DNA of 64,000 nt from Absidia repens (GCA_002105175.1 MCGE01000021.1:1-64000); one strand, 5' to 3'. Positions 30,241 to 40,850 are shown, counted from the first letter of the stretch. Program-made: numbers and translations. Notes: a model not told the origin generated them from the letters alone.

Positions 30241-31095
30241 GTTGTTACGGCTAATTTGGGTAAGAAGCTTGTAACAGAGTAATGTTTTTGTAGGTTTTTA
30301 TGTTTTTCTGGTGTTGCGGCTAAATTTGTGATTTTAGTCAACTGGATTGTGTTTTTGTAGGTTTTTTATGTTTTTCTGGGTTGATAGGATGTCTTGAGTT
30401 ATCCTTTAATATAGCTTTTGCTTGTTTAGAGCTTGAAAAGAAATTTGTTCCTTGGGCGGAATTTGAAATAACTTGTTCCTGAATCGGACAAAAATAGAAT
30501 TGATAGTAGTGAGCACCAGAACTTTTGTAGATAAAGTCCAACTGTAGAGAAAGTTTATAAAAAATAAACTTGAAAGAGTAAAATAAAATAAAAAAGAAAA
30601 GTATTGACCTTTGTTGGTTCAATAAAAATAAGTGTATAACACACAGAAAAAAATAAAAAGAGGACTTGTAGTCACAAAAAATAAAAGGAAGTTTCTATAT
30701 AGACGATAGAAACAAAATAAAAATAAGACAGTGATTTGGTGGTTAAAAACCTTTGTACTGAATTTTATATAAAAAAGATTGAGATAAATATATGATAATA
30801 ATTAACTAAAGAAAAAAAGGATTACTGCAAAAAATGTGGGGTATTTATACTGAAAAAATATAAGGGATAAATATGTAGGGGGCGGGATCGGTGTTTATAA
30901 AGGACTTGAGTTTAAAAATGACAGCGGTAGCAATGTGACGAGAAAGAAGGTTAATACATACGGATGAACCAATAAAAATAAAAGTAATAAGAATAAAAAA
31001 AATGTTTATGCACTTTAATCGCTTGTCGCCCAACCGAGAGCAGCAGTGATACCGAAGATGGCATTAAACAGATCAAGATTTATTTCTTGTTCAAC
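30241..31095 (-). mobile_element. Zeta unit 3
   Basis: ORF3 tail at about 31090-31015 (NLDLFNAIFG, ALGWATSD, stop); LTR with a TATA at about 30843; PBS-like 15-mer at 30508-30522; leader to 30241. Confidence 0.65.
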
Positions 31096-31860
31096 ACTGG
31101 TGTTACGGCTGTTACGGCTAATTTTGGTTGTTAGGTCGTAACTGGAAATTGTTTTTGTAGGTTTTTATTTTTTTATAGAGTGAGCACCAGAACTTTTTAG
31201 GATTAAGTTCAACCGATTGTAGCTTCAAAGGCTTAAAGATAATATAGGACTAAACTTGAGAGTCCAAGTGAGGATGTATTATTTTCAAAGATGAAAATAA
31301 TAAGGTCAATAAAATAAGTAGTGACTTAAATCAAGTCAAAAAAATAAAGTGAAGCGAGATTCAGACTCAGCTGTCAAAAATATATAATAAAAATATTCCA
31401 AAGTGTGGAATAAAAGGAAGCCAACAAGTTGGGAGGTTTAAAAAAACTTTTGTAATGAATTTATTAAAAAAATAAAAAGAGTAAAAAGTGATTCAAAAAT
31501 ATAATAATTAATTTTTTTCTTTTGAAATTTTTTAGAGGTATTTATACTAAATTTTTATGTTAAATATTGGATTATGAACGTCGGGTTATGAATGTCAGGT
31601 TGTGAACGTCGGGTTATGAATGTCAGTTTGTGAACGTCGGGTTATGAACATCAGGTTGTGAACGTCGGGTTATGAATGTCAGTTTGTGAACGTCGGGTTA
31701 TGAACATCAGGTTGTGAACGTCGGGTTATGAATGTCAGTTTGTGAACGTCGGGTTATGAACATCAGGTTGTGAACGTCGGGTTAGGCTTCTTCTGTCATG
31801 GCCCAGGTTATCAATTTGTCCCAACCAAACAATTTTCCAAGATCAAGATCAGTATCAACA
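31096..31860 (-). mobile_element. Zeta unit 4, with internal minisatellite
   Basis: ORF3 tail at 31860-31782 (DTDLDLGKLFGWDKL, ITWAMTEEA, stop); LTR carrying a 28-bp minisatellite; PBS-like 15-mer at 31179-31193; very short leader. Confidence 0.65.
31560..31785. repeat. 28-bp minisatellite with 56-bp higher order
   Basis: About eight copies of a unit with TGAACGTCGGGTTATGAA, alternating AATGTCAGT and ACATCAGG so that pairs repeat every 56 bp. It sits just after the unit 4 ORF3 tail, in the promoter part of that LTR. Confidence 0.9.
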
Positions 31861-32522
31861 CGGCCAATTTGGGTAAGAAGCTTGTAACAGAGTAGTGTTT
31901 TTGTAGGTTTTTATGTTTTTCTGGGTTGAATAGGATGTCTTGAGTTATCCTTTAGTATAGTTTTTGCTTGTTAGAGCTTGAAAATAAATTTGTTCCTTAG
32001 GCGGAATTTGAAATATCTTGTTCCTGATTTGAACAAAAATAGAATATAGAGTAGTGAGCACCAGAACTTTTGTAGATAAAGTCCAACTGTAGAGAAAGTT
32101 TATAAAAGATAAACTTGGAAAAGTAAAATAAAATAAAAAAGAAAAGTATTGACCTTTGTTGGTTCAATAAAAATATAGTGTATAACACACAGTAAAAATA
32201 AAATAAAAAAGAGGACTTGTAGTCAAAAATAAAAGAGGTTTCTATGATCCAATAGAAACAGTAGATAATTTGGTGGTATAATAACCTTTGTACTAAGTTT
32301 TATTTGTTAATTGAGAAAACTTGATAAAAAACTAAAGAAAATTAAAAAAATTGGGATATATATATATGAAAATAGAAATTTAAAAATGGACTGAAAAAAG
32401 ACGTCGGTGTAAAAAATACGACGGTTGAAAAAAGACGCCGGGGTAATGTGTAACAATAAACAAAAGCTTAAGGAGCTTATTGATGTTGTTGTTGGGAGCG
32501 GACTCAGGCCGATCCTCGACAC
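31861..32522 (-). mobile_element. Zeta unit 5, ORF3 tail not recognisable
   Basis: LTR (TATA ATATATATA at about 32357), PBS-like 15-mer at 32053-32067 and leader are present. The expected WA-containing peptide is not found near 32470-32522. Confidence 0.55.
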
Positions 32523-33358
32523 GGCTAAATTTGTGATTTTAGTCCTGTGTTACGGCTATTTTTGAGTTATGTTGTGGCTGTTTTTAAGTTTTGTGTTGCG
32601 GCTAAATTTGTGTTTTTGTAGGTTTTTTATGTTTTTCTGGGTTGAATAGGATGTCTTGAGTGATCCTTTGGTGTAGCTTTGATCGTTTAGAGCTTTGAAA
32701 ATAAATTTGTTCCTTGGGCGGAATTTGAAATATCTTGTTCCTGAATCGGACAAAAATAGAATTGATAGTAGTGAGCACCAGAACTTTTGTAGATAAAGTC
32801 CAACTGTAGAGAAAGTTTATAAAAAATAAACTTGAAAGAGTAAAATAAAATAAAAAGAAAAGTATTGACCTTTGTTGGTTCAATAAAAATAAGTGTATAA
32901 CACACAGTAAAAATAAAATAAAAAGAGGACTTGTAGTCACAAAAAAATAAGAGAAAGTTTCTATATAGACGATAGAAACAAAATAAAAATAAGACAGTGA
33001 TTTGGTGGTTAAAAACCTTTGTACTGAATTTTATAAAAAAAGATTGAGTAAATATATATATGATAAGAACTCAAGAAAAAGAGAATTGGCGGGGAAAGGT
33101 GGGGTATTTATACTAAAAAATAAAGTGGCGGCGAGTGGGTGTCATGTACCTGACAAGTGTTATGTGCATGACAAGTGTTATGTACGTGACAGAGGTAGTA
33201 ATTTGATGAGAAGATAATATATATGAAAGAACCAATAAAAATAAGATAATAAAAGAAAAAAAGAAAATAATTATACACCTTTATTCCTCCATTGCCCAAC
33301 CAAGAGCATCAGTTACGCCAAAGGCGGCAGCAAGGAAATTGTCGTTGTTCGTTTCCAT
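32523..33358 (-). mobile_element. Zeta unit 6
   Basis: LTR between about 33270 and 32785, PBS-like 15-mer at 32770-32784, leader with GCGG and TACGG motifs at 32525-32620. Its internal part has shrunk to a 25-codon ORF annotated separately. Confidence 0.65.
33281..33358 (-). CDS. 25-codon mini-ORF, minimal ORF3 tail
   Basis: ATG at 33358, stop at 33281-33283. It starts METNNDNFL and ends FGVTDALGWAMEE, which corresponds to the last ~20 residues of ORF3 (hydrophobic LFG...L..WAT/M-E). It is the only internal coding sequence left in this unit between leader and LTR. Whether it is translated is unknown; it may survive because the region has a cis function. Confidence 0.4.
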   Translation of the reverse strand: METNNDNFLAAAFGVTDALGWAMEE

Positions 33359-34188
33359 GACATTTGTTATAAGTGAATACCAAATATGTTATGGTAGACT
33401 TGATGTTTTTGATGTTGTTTGTATAGTTTGATATAGATAGAATAGTATCTTGCACCAAATGTGTCTTGTAATAAAATAATTTTTCTTCCTAGTGAGAGTC
33501 AAGAGCGATTTATTTTTCTCTGGACGGAATTTGAAATTTGGTTTTCTGTGGTCCCTGAATTGACTTTTGTTTATAGAGAGAGCACTAGATACTGTATGTG
33601 TCACACCAAATATGTATTTGATAACGAGAAGTGAGTTCCAGATATGAGTTTGGAAAATAAGTAGTGAGCACCAGAACTTTTATAGATAAAGTCCAACTTG
33701 AAAGAAGTTTATAAGAAATAAACTTGGAAAAGAATAAAATAAAAATATTGACCAGTAGGGTTCAATATGATAAATCAATAGTATATATACGAAGATATAT
33801 AGCACTGCCAAACAAAATAAAAGTACTAAGACTTGAGATTGGTTTTAAAAAAAACCTTTTATTGAGAGAATTTAAAAATAAAAAATTAACTGAAGAAGAG
33901 TACAAATAGGAATTTCTTCCTATTTATACCTTTTCTTTAAACAACTGGGAATGAATTCCCAGTTAAAAAAAAACAATAAAAAAGAACTAAAAAACGATAA
34001 AAAAAGGACGAAAAAGAAGTTGAAAAAAAAAGGATAAAAAAACGTTAAAAAAAGGATAAAAAAAAGAAGCTAAATAAAAGCAAAAAAAAAGATAAAAAAA
34101 GAATAAAAAAAGTTGTAAAAAAAAAACAACGAAAAAGAAGGGGTCAAAGAACAAAAATAAATGACCCAGCAGAGTCACAAAACAATCC
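33359..34188 (-). mobile_element. Zeta unit 7: LTR and leader following ORF3 copy C
   Basis: LTR with GGTATAAATAGG, a hairpin at 33904-33925 and a near-perfect 22-nt palindrome at 33943-33964, AATAAAAGG poly(A) region, PBS-like 15-mer at 33663-33677 and leader. Highly similar to unit 1. Confidence 0.7.
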
Positions 34189-34613
34189 TTAATTTTGGGC
34201 CCAGTTGAGCAGTCCGTCAAGATCAAATAAATTTTCCAAACTGAAGTCATCGCTGACTTGCGCCGGCCCCGCTTCAATCTGGCCCAGATTGAGCCATGTA
34301 TCCTTAGCTTTGACTTTCTTCCATACATTGGTAATGCTCCTTCGATCACCTAAAATTTTTAATTGTCTTCTGACCATGGTACCTGCTTTGGTCAAATACA
34401 TCCTTCGTTCCTCCAAGTTGGTTGGTTTATTTAATTTATGGTGTAAGAGATCCAACAGAGTTGGTACCAGAGATGTTGCTAAAATGTTATCTTTGCCCAT
34501 GCAGCCTGCTTCTCTGCAAACTGATGATCGAGGTAATTCTTGAAGTGTTCATGAGCCATCGTACGTAGATAATACTCCAATTCTTGTTCCGAGTAATTCC
34601 AAGTGGCTTGCAT
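34189..34613 (-). pseudogene. ORF3 copy C (post-integrase ORF of zeta), one frameshift
   Basis: Starts MQATWNYSEQELEYYLRTMA (ATG 34613), continues to FAEKQAAWAK, and a one-base shift near 34490 moves it to the frame 34189-34500 with LATSLVPTLLDLL, a charged central helix and the C-terminus FSLENLF, LLNWAQN, stop. About 140 aa overall, as in copies A and B. No signal peptide, membrane segment or known domain. The integrase frame upstream runs into it without a stop after an 18-nt A run. Function unknown. Confidence 0.65.
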
Positions 34614-34642
34614 TTTAAAAATTGTTTTGTAATTGATGATAA

Positions 34643-35317
34643 TTTTTTTTTTTTTTTTTTGGTTGTATAAGTGGGATCCCCATGCTTTTAGAGCTTGATT
34701 ATTGTAGAATACATCAGGTACATGATAAAGCTTCAATCGATTTCCGTGCATGACTTTCACTTGTGCATTATCAGTATTATATTCTTTGATTGTGTTAGTT
34801 CCCTTTTGTGAACCTGGTGTATTATATATAGTCCTTCCCAATTATCAGAAATTTTTCCAGACCATGAGTTTGGTTTGATACCTGTGTATAGGGTCACCAT
34901 ATCTCCTAATTTGAATGGTGGTTTCCACTGTCTATGTACTGCCATTACTTTTTTTTCTACCGCTTTTCTTTGACTCTCTTGCGATTTCTTTATCATTTCC
35001 GCTGCATCCTCTCTTATTCTTTCCAAAGTTTTCACCTCCGTATTTGCTCGGATGTTCCATTGTCGTTGAAAAGATGCATTATCTATCTTCAAAGGTTCTT
35101 GCATTTGATTATCATAGGGCGTTCTACATTCATGCCCGTATGTGAGATAAAATCGTGAATAACCGGTTGATGCTTGTTTAATGGTTCGATATGCGAAAAG
35201 TGCTGCTGGCAAATATTCATCCCAATTTGGTTTTTCATTCTTATCTAATTTTTTTATAAGGGATCCTAAGGTTGAATTTAGTCGTTCGATTAATCCATTT
35301 GCTTGGGAGTTTCCCAC
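34643..35317 (-). pseudogene. Zeta integrase C-terminal half, copy C
   Basis: Starts at the LTR border with TVGNSQANGLIERLNSTLG (catalytic Glu region of the integrase core), then WDEYLPAALFAYRT, STGYSRFYLTYGHE, a coiled segment, WKPPFKLGDMVTLYTG and the GPY-equivalent KISDNWEGLYIIHQV. A frameshift near 34800 leads to KVMHGNRLKLYHVPDVF and AWGSHLY. The 5' half was removed at the epsilon LTR. Integrase of a Ty3/gypsy-type element. Confidence 0.8.
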
Positions 35318-36213
35318 TGTCGTATCAAGAATAAAAATGTTCTGCCTGAATAATAAGCAGAGCGGCATTTGAATAAATTCAGGTACCAGTTGTTGAATGT
35401 AGGGTTTGTAATAATAGAAAAATAAAGACGTAAGAAAATAAGTGAGATTCTTTGTTATCTTTATTTTAGATTGATATTGATTATAAAAATAAAAATAAAA
35501 TACTAGAGACTATTTATACAAAATAAAAAATAAAATAACGTTTAAGACCGGGTAATCTATGATGTTGGTTATTTGATCATGATTGGTGTTAATACAATTG
35601 GAACTAGTAAGAAAACTTTTTCATTGGTTTTCTTATAAGGATTATAAATCATATCATAATGATTACAAATATAATGATTACAAATAAAAAGAATCATGAT
35701 ACTATAAGTGTATGTTCATATCTTATGTAGAGATCATTGATTTGGTTTTGAAATGGATAAATGATTAATTGGTACCTGAATTTATTCAAATGCCGCTCTG
35801 CTGATTATTCAGGCAGAACATTTTTATTCATGATACGACATCAGTTAATCATTTATCCATTTCAAAAACCAAACCAATGATCTCTATATAAGATATGAAC
35901 ATACACTTATCATGATTATTTTTATTTGTAATCATTATGATATGATTTATAATCCTTACTGTATAAGAAAACCAATGAAAAAGCTTTCTTACTAGTTCCA
36001 ATTGTATTAACACCAATCATGATCAAATAACCAACATCATAGATTACCCGGTCTCAAACGTTATTTTATTTTTATTTTGTATAAATAGTCTCTAGTATTT
36101 TATTTTTATTTTTATTATAAAAAAAAACATCAATCTAAAATAAAGATAACAAAGAATCTCACTTATTTTCTTACGTCTTTATTTTTCTATTATTACAAAC
36201 CCTACATTCAACA
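35318..36213 (+). mobile_element. LTR epsilon (outer, forward), split by an inverted epsilon
   Basis: Left part 35318-35390 starts TGTCGTATCAAG; right part 35841-36213 ends CCTACATTCAACA. The outer flanks do not match (CCCAC in integrase, GCTGG in a zeta LTR), so a deletion accompanied or followed it. Confidence 0.85.
35391..35840 (-). mobile_element. LTR epsilon (inner, reverse) nested in the outer copy
   Basis: 450 bp, TGTTGAATGTAGGG...GATACGACA; target CCAGT (35386-35390) and TCAGT (35841-35845). A full-length LTR inserted in inverted orientation into its own kind, making a long near-palindrome. Confidence 0.88.
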
Positions 36214-36551
36214 GCTGGTTCAATAAAAATAAAAAAAGGAGTATAACTGACTCTGAAAATAAAATAAATAAAGATTTCTATAGCAAAATAGAAATGACTT
36301 GATAACTTGATGTTTTTTATAAAAAAACCTTTAGACTAAACTTTTTATTGACAATTGAGTAAAGTAAGAGAAAACTAAAGAAAAATAATTTATAACAAAA
36401 AGTTGGCCCTTTTATACTGTTTTGAAAGGAGCGGAGTGGATTGTTCGTCTATGAGTTTTGAGGTGGCGGAGTAAGATGTTGGTTGAGGAAGGCGGAGAAA
36501 TTGGTATCGACGAAAGAATAAAAATACTGCGGCGGCTTATTCAGTGGTGGC
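36214..36551 (-). mobile_element. Zeta LTR fragment downstream of ORF3 copy B
   Basis: Matches the zeta LTRs of units 2 and 8: GTATAAAAGGGCC (about 36407), GCTATAGAAATC and TTATTGAACCAGC. Cut at 36213 by the epsilon LTR. Confidence 0.7.
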
Positions 36552-36971
36552 TCATGCCATCAATTGGCCTAAACCAAACAAGTTTGCCAGGTCCAAGCCA
36601 GCCTCAACATGCCCCTCCTCGATAAGAGCGACACCGGCGAGCTGTTCCCAATCATCAACGTTGTCCAGTTTTCTAATCACCGCATTGATATGCCTTATGT
36701 TGTCTGTCGTGTTTTGAAGGATGTCCTTAATTAGTTGGCGCTTTTCACGGCGGTAGGCCATGAGTTCCAAGGTACTAGTCGGTTTGATGAGCTTGAGGTG
36801 TAAATACTCCAAGAGAGTCGGCACCAAATAATGGTTAATTGTTGTAGCCTTAGCCCAGAAATGCTGTCTTTCTGAAAACGCATGGGCTTGGTAGCCAGTA
36901 AAGTGCTGAACAGCCATGGCTTTCAGATAAGTGAGTTGTTCGTCATTGGTTATAATCCAGGTGGAATTCAT
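36552..36971 (-). CDS. ORF3 copy B in an LTR-ORF3-LTR derivative
   Basis: 139-aa open frame starting MNSTWIITNDEQLTYLKAMA. Order: Q-H-F-x-G-Y helix, FWAK, LVPTLLEYLHLKL, ELMAYRREKRQLI, DNVDDWEQLAGVA and an acidic C-terminus GLDLANLFGLGQLMA. TGA replaces the conserved Trp codon at the end, so it stops five codons earlier than related copies. Upstream lie a zeta leader (37060-37330) and LTR, downstream another zeta LTR; gag and pol are absent. No signal peptide, membrane segment or known fold is recognisable. Retention of this ORF alone suggests a role for the protein or its RNA. Confidence 0.65.
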   Translation of the reverse strand: MNSTWIITNDEQLTYLKAMAVQHFTGYQAHAFSERQHFWAKATTINHYLVPTLLEYLHLKLIKPTSTLELMAYRREKRQLIKDILQNTTDNIRHINAVIRKLDNVDDWEQLAGVALIEEGHVEAGLDLANLFGLGQLMA

Positions 36972-37738
36972 TGTTAAGTTGTTTGATGATGTTTAATAAA
37001 AATAATGTATAAAGGAAGTTTCCCTCTTTCCTTGACCTGGTTACTGTCTGTACGGTTTGTTGAAATAATATACGCAGTAACGGTGAGAAGTTAACCTTTT
37101 AGTTAAGTTCCAGTTATATTTTACACCAAATAGATAGTGTATAAGTGTTTGCTTGACCTTGCTTGAACGGATTTGCAGCGCGGATAAAAAAATATTTTTC
37201 CCCTGAATCGGAATTTGAAATGTCCTTTTTTGTTTACTTGACTTGTAGTCTTGAAAATAGAGAGCACCAAATATCCAAATAAATTATTTGATATAAGTAG
37301 AAAGTACCAGATATGTTATTGGTAGTAAGTAGTGAGCACCAGAACCTTTGTAGATAAAGTCCAACTTGAAATAAAAGAAGTTTTAAAAAGAAAACTTGAT
37401 AAAATAAAATAAAGTAGAAGTATTGACCTTAGCTGGTTCAATAAAAATAAAAAAAGAGTATAGCTGACTCTGAAAATAAAATAAATAAAGATTTCTATAG
37501 CAAAATAGAAATGACTTGATAACTTGTTGGTTATAAAAAACCTTTTGTACTGACTTTTTATTTTAATTGAGAAAAAGTAAAAACTGAAAAAACTAAAGAA
37601 AAATAATTTATACTAAAAAGTTCGCCTCTTTATACTAATTTTTAAGGAGCGGAGTGGGGTGGTTGTCGATGGTTTTTAGGATGGCGGAGTGTGATGTTGG
37701 TGGAGGAGGCGGAGAAGTTGGCATCAACGAAGGCGAAG
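36972..37738 (-). mobile_element. Zeta LTR and leader upstream of ORF3 copy B
   Basis: LTR (about 37738-37346) with TTATACTAATTT near 37629 and the CTATAGAAATC motif; PBS-like 15-mer at 37331-37345; leader to about 37060, then a short piece of the integrase-ORF3 spacer (TTGACCTGGTTA). Confidence 0.7.
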
Positions 37739-38563
37739 TTATTGGGGCAGTTGTTCGTCGGTGGCCCAAGCCATCAAATGGTTCAGGTCAAACAAATTGG
37801 CCAAGTCTTGACCAGCGTTGACATGCCCCTCCCCGAAAGGAGCGACACCGGCGATTTGTTCCCAAGTATCATTACCGGCCAATTTGCGTAGCACTACGTT
37901 GATGTATCGGCGGCTTTCATTTCCTTGGAGGAGGTTGTCCACCAGCTGTCTTCGTCCTTGACGATATGTTGTAAGTTCTACAGTGGTGGTCGGTCTGAAA
38001 TGGATGTGAGATAATAAAAAGACAAGAGTAAAATAAGTGATACAATTGATATGGTTTTTTTATTTAATTGATAAAATGTCAAGTCTTTTTATAATAAAAT
38101 GAAGATATCTGTGGCTGTGGATGGGAGCATGATAACGGTGTACTTGAGACTACGGATAATTGAGGCTGTGGATGGGAGCATGATAACGGTGTACTTGAGA
38201 CTACGGATAATTGAGGCTGTGTGCTATCTGATGTGTTGAATGACAAGTGTGAGAATAAGTGGGGAATTCAGGGGTAAAAAATAGAGTGAAGAGATAAGTC
38301 GGATATACAAATGATGATGGCATAGATGCTTTTGATGTAAATATTGCTAAGCAGGAACCAGGAATACGACACGGTCGTTTGAGTTTTTTGTGAGTATATT
38401 CGATGAGGGTCGGCACTAAATAGTTGGTCAATGTGGCATTCTTTGCCCAGAAGTGTTCCCTCTCGGCGAATGCGTGGGCTTGGTAACCCGCGAAGTGCTG
38501 GGTGGCCATAGCTTCCAGGTAAGTGATTTCTTGGTCTTGAGTCAAAGTCCACGTAGTGTTCAT
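37739..38563 (-). pseudogene. ORF3 copy A, interrupted by a delta LTR
   Basis: N-terminal part 38563-38377 (MNTTWTLTQDQEITYLEAMA, GYQAHAFAEREHFWAK, LVPTLIEYTHKKLKRP) and C-terminal part 37990-37739 (LTTYRQGRRQLVDNLL, NDTWEQIAGVA, GQDLANLF, LMAWATDEQLPQ). Removing the LTR and one target copy restores the same frame, so the gene was intact when hit. It follows the integrase with an 11-nt A run and a ~90-nt gap. Confidence 0.8.
37996..38371 (-). mobile_element. Solo LTR delta with TSD, inside ORF3 copy A
   Basis: TGAAATGGATGTG...GGAATACGACA, 376 bp, duplication CGGTC at 37991-37995 and 38372-38376. An internal ~54-bp tandem duplication lies at about 38110-38220 (GGGAGCATGATAACGGTG twice). Confidence 0.95.
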
Positions 38564-38668
38564 GTTGAGAAAAAATTGATTTAATGTTTGGTTTGTTAAA
38601 ACTGAAAAAGAGTATACCAAAAAATCTTCTTTTTTCTTGACCTGGTTATATATAATTTTTTTTTTTGA

Positions 38669-39514
38669 CTAGTACAAATGAGATGCCCAGGCTTTCATCA
38701 TTTGATCATTGTAGAATACATCGGGTACGTGATACAATTTCAGCCTATTTCCATGCATGATTTTTGTCTTTGGATTGTCTGTGTTATATTCCTTTATAGT
38801 GTACGTCCCTTTTTTGTGAATTTGATGTATAATATATAGTTCTTCCCAATTATCAGATATTTTTCCTGCCCATGAATTTGGCTTGATACCTGTATATAAC
38901 ATTACTAGGTCGCCCATCTTAAAGGGTGGTTTCCATTGTCGTTTAATATTCATCACCTTCTTATCTACTGCTTTCTTTTGACTTGCTTGTGATTTCTTTA
39001 TCATTTCCGCGGCGTCTTCCCGGATCCTTTCTAATATTTGTATTTCTATGGTGGAACGTTTGACCCATCCTCGTTGGAAAGCTCTTGTGTTTATGTTTTG
39101 TTGTTTGTCTATCATATTGTCGGAAGGCGTTCTTGCTTCAATCCCATACGTAAGGAAAAATGGAGAGTACCCAGTCGATTCTTGTTTTATGATTCTGTAC
39201 GCAAACAAAGCTGAAGGCAAATATTCGTCCCAAACAAGCTTTTCCGTTTTATTTATTTTTTTGATGATCGATCCCAAAGTTGAATTTAACCGTTCGATTA
39301 AACCATTTGCTTGAGAGTTTCCAACAGTGATCGTCTTATGATGTACTGTATATTATATTGAAAACTAACTAAATGGATTACTTTACTCACCATAGGTTTT
39401 CCATTATCCGTAATCAGGATATGCATTGTGCCAAATCGAGATATTATATCGTAAATAAACGCTCTGGCGCTCCGCTGGAGCTTTTGGAATTCTTTCAATT
39501 TACTGGGTGTCACA
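38669..39514 (-). pseudogene. Zeta integrase, C-terminal two thirds, copy A
   Basis: 39514-39298 holds the second catalytic Asp (GTMHILITDNGKP). After a frameshift the 39277-38669 frame has the Glu region (GSIIKK follows it), WDEYLPSALFAYR, STGYSPFFLTYG, a helical linker, WKPPFKMGDLVMLYTG, KISDNWEELYII and the C-terminus RLKLYHVPDVF, AWASHLY, stop. The zinc domain, first Asp and RT are gone; the upstream side joins repeat eta. The copy nearest to consensus for the integrase tail. Confidence 0.8.
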
Positions 39515-40215
39515 ATTTTTGGTTAAAGTGTGGGTTTCGATGGGATAGGATTAAAGCCTCCGCCATTTCGCAATTTAATGGGCAGCCCCTTGGGGCCCGA
39601 CCGTCGTGCTCAGCGCGTCGTCGATAGATACTTTTTAAAAAAAATGGAAGGTCGAAAAATAGGGTGACTGAACCATTCGCACTCCGCCTCTCATGGATTT
39701 AAATTTTCTGTTGGCCTTTTTTTTTCTTCCTCTTTCTTTTTTTTTTTTTTAGAACATCAACTTCAACTGCGGATTTAGTGATCTTGGATTAGAGGTTAGA
39801 ACTTGAAGCAGGGGCTTTTTGAAAAGTGCAATGCAAACATCATGGGGAAACCCTTCCATTTTGGATTCGTGATCTTCGACCGTCATCAAATTAGTATTCA
39901 TTTTAGAATAGTGTCCTTAGCTCAGTTAGTTATCATAGTTTATATTGCATCTATATCAGAATTAAACATGCCTTGTCTATTTACAACTATTCTCTTTTAT
40001 GCCTTTCATTGTCTCGCTGAATGGGCATGGCATATGTGCGTGGAAATAAAAAACCGGTGTGTGTGTGGGGGAGGGGTTTTATGCGTAGAAAAAAAAACCG
40101 CAGCTCGTCGTATAAAATGCCACGTACAGTTGCCAAAAAAAGAACCTCAACATTGTAACAGCGACATGGATACGGTGATGTGAGTGGAGGAAGTGGATGG
40201 AAAATACAAAGTCAG
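39515..40215 (+). repeat. Interspersed repeat eta, forward copy
   Basis: Inverted copy of 11526-12190. Landmarks: GCCCCTTGGGGCCCGACCG, AGCGCGTCGTCGATAG, the core at 39781-39874 and TTGTCTCGCTGAATGGGC. The ORF at 39803-40183 reads through the core and is probably not a gene. Confidence 0.7.
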
Positions 40216-40609
40216 AGAGGTTTTAGGTGATGTGAGTGGAGGAAATGGATGTAAATTTCAAAGTCATAGATCTTTATCTTAGTTTGATATTTTAGATAAG
40301 GATTTGGACCATGCTCTTTTCAATATATTGATAAACGACATACTGTACTACAAAAAAAAAAAATAGAGAGCACCAAATAGATTATTTGATATAAGTAGAA
40401 AGTACCAGATATGTTATTGGTAATTGTTAAAAAATAGGTTTTTTGTAAAAAATAAAATAAAATAAAAATAAAAAGCACGATGAGAATGTTGTTAACCTTT
40501 ATTTGATATAAATCAAGCATCTTTTTATAATGATGTGATTATGGTATGAAACAGTATAACTACTACTACGGTTTGATATAATAAATGGGTTTCTTTTTCA
40601 AAGACATGA
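40216..40609. other. AT-rich spacer with a zeta leader scrap
   Basis: A short zeta-like leader piece (AGAGCACCAAATAG, GTACCAGATATG) lies at about 40365-40430. No gene seen. Confidence 0.45.
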
Positions 40610-40850
40610 TGTAATATTTGATAGAAATAATAAGAAGACGTTATAAAAATAAGTGATATAACAGATATGGTTTTTATTGAATAAAATGAGGAAGGGTTTT
40701 TATAATAAAATGGGAAAAAGAAGGCTGTGCTAGTTGTGGCTGCGGATATGGTCGAAGAATGGTAATTTGAGGCTATGGGAAGTTGGTTATCTGTAGATAT
40801 AAGTGTATATGCCTAAGTAGTGGATACTCGAGACTGTGTCTTATACCTGT
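40610..40850 (-). mobile_element. Solo LTR alpha, reverse, truncated by gamma
   Basis: Starts TGTAATATTTGATAG and stops at CTTATACCTGT where the gamma LTR begins; the alpha 5' portion is missing. Confidence 0.8.

Noticed and set aside
34189..38563. ORF3 as a retroviral-type envelope
   Set aside because: Only the position fits: no signal peptide, transmembrane segment or cysteine pattern is visible.
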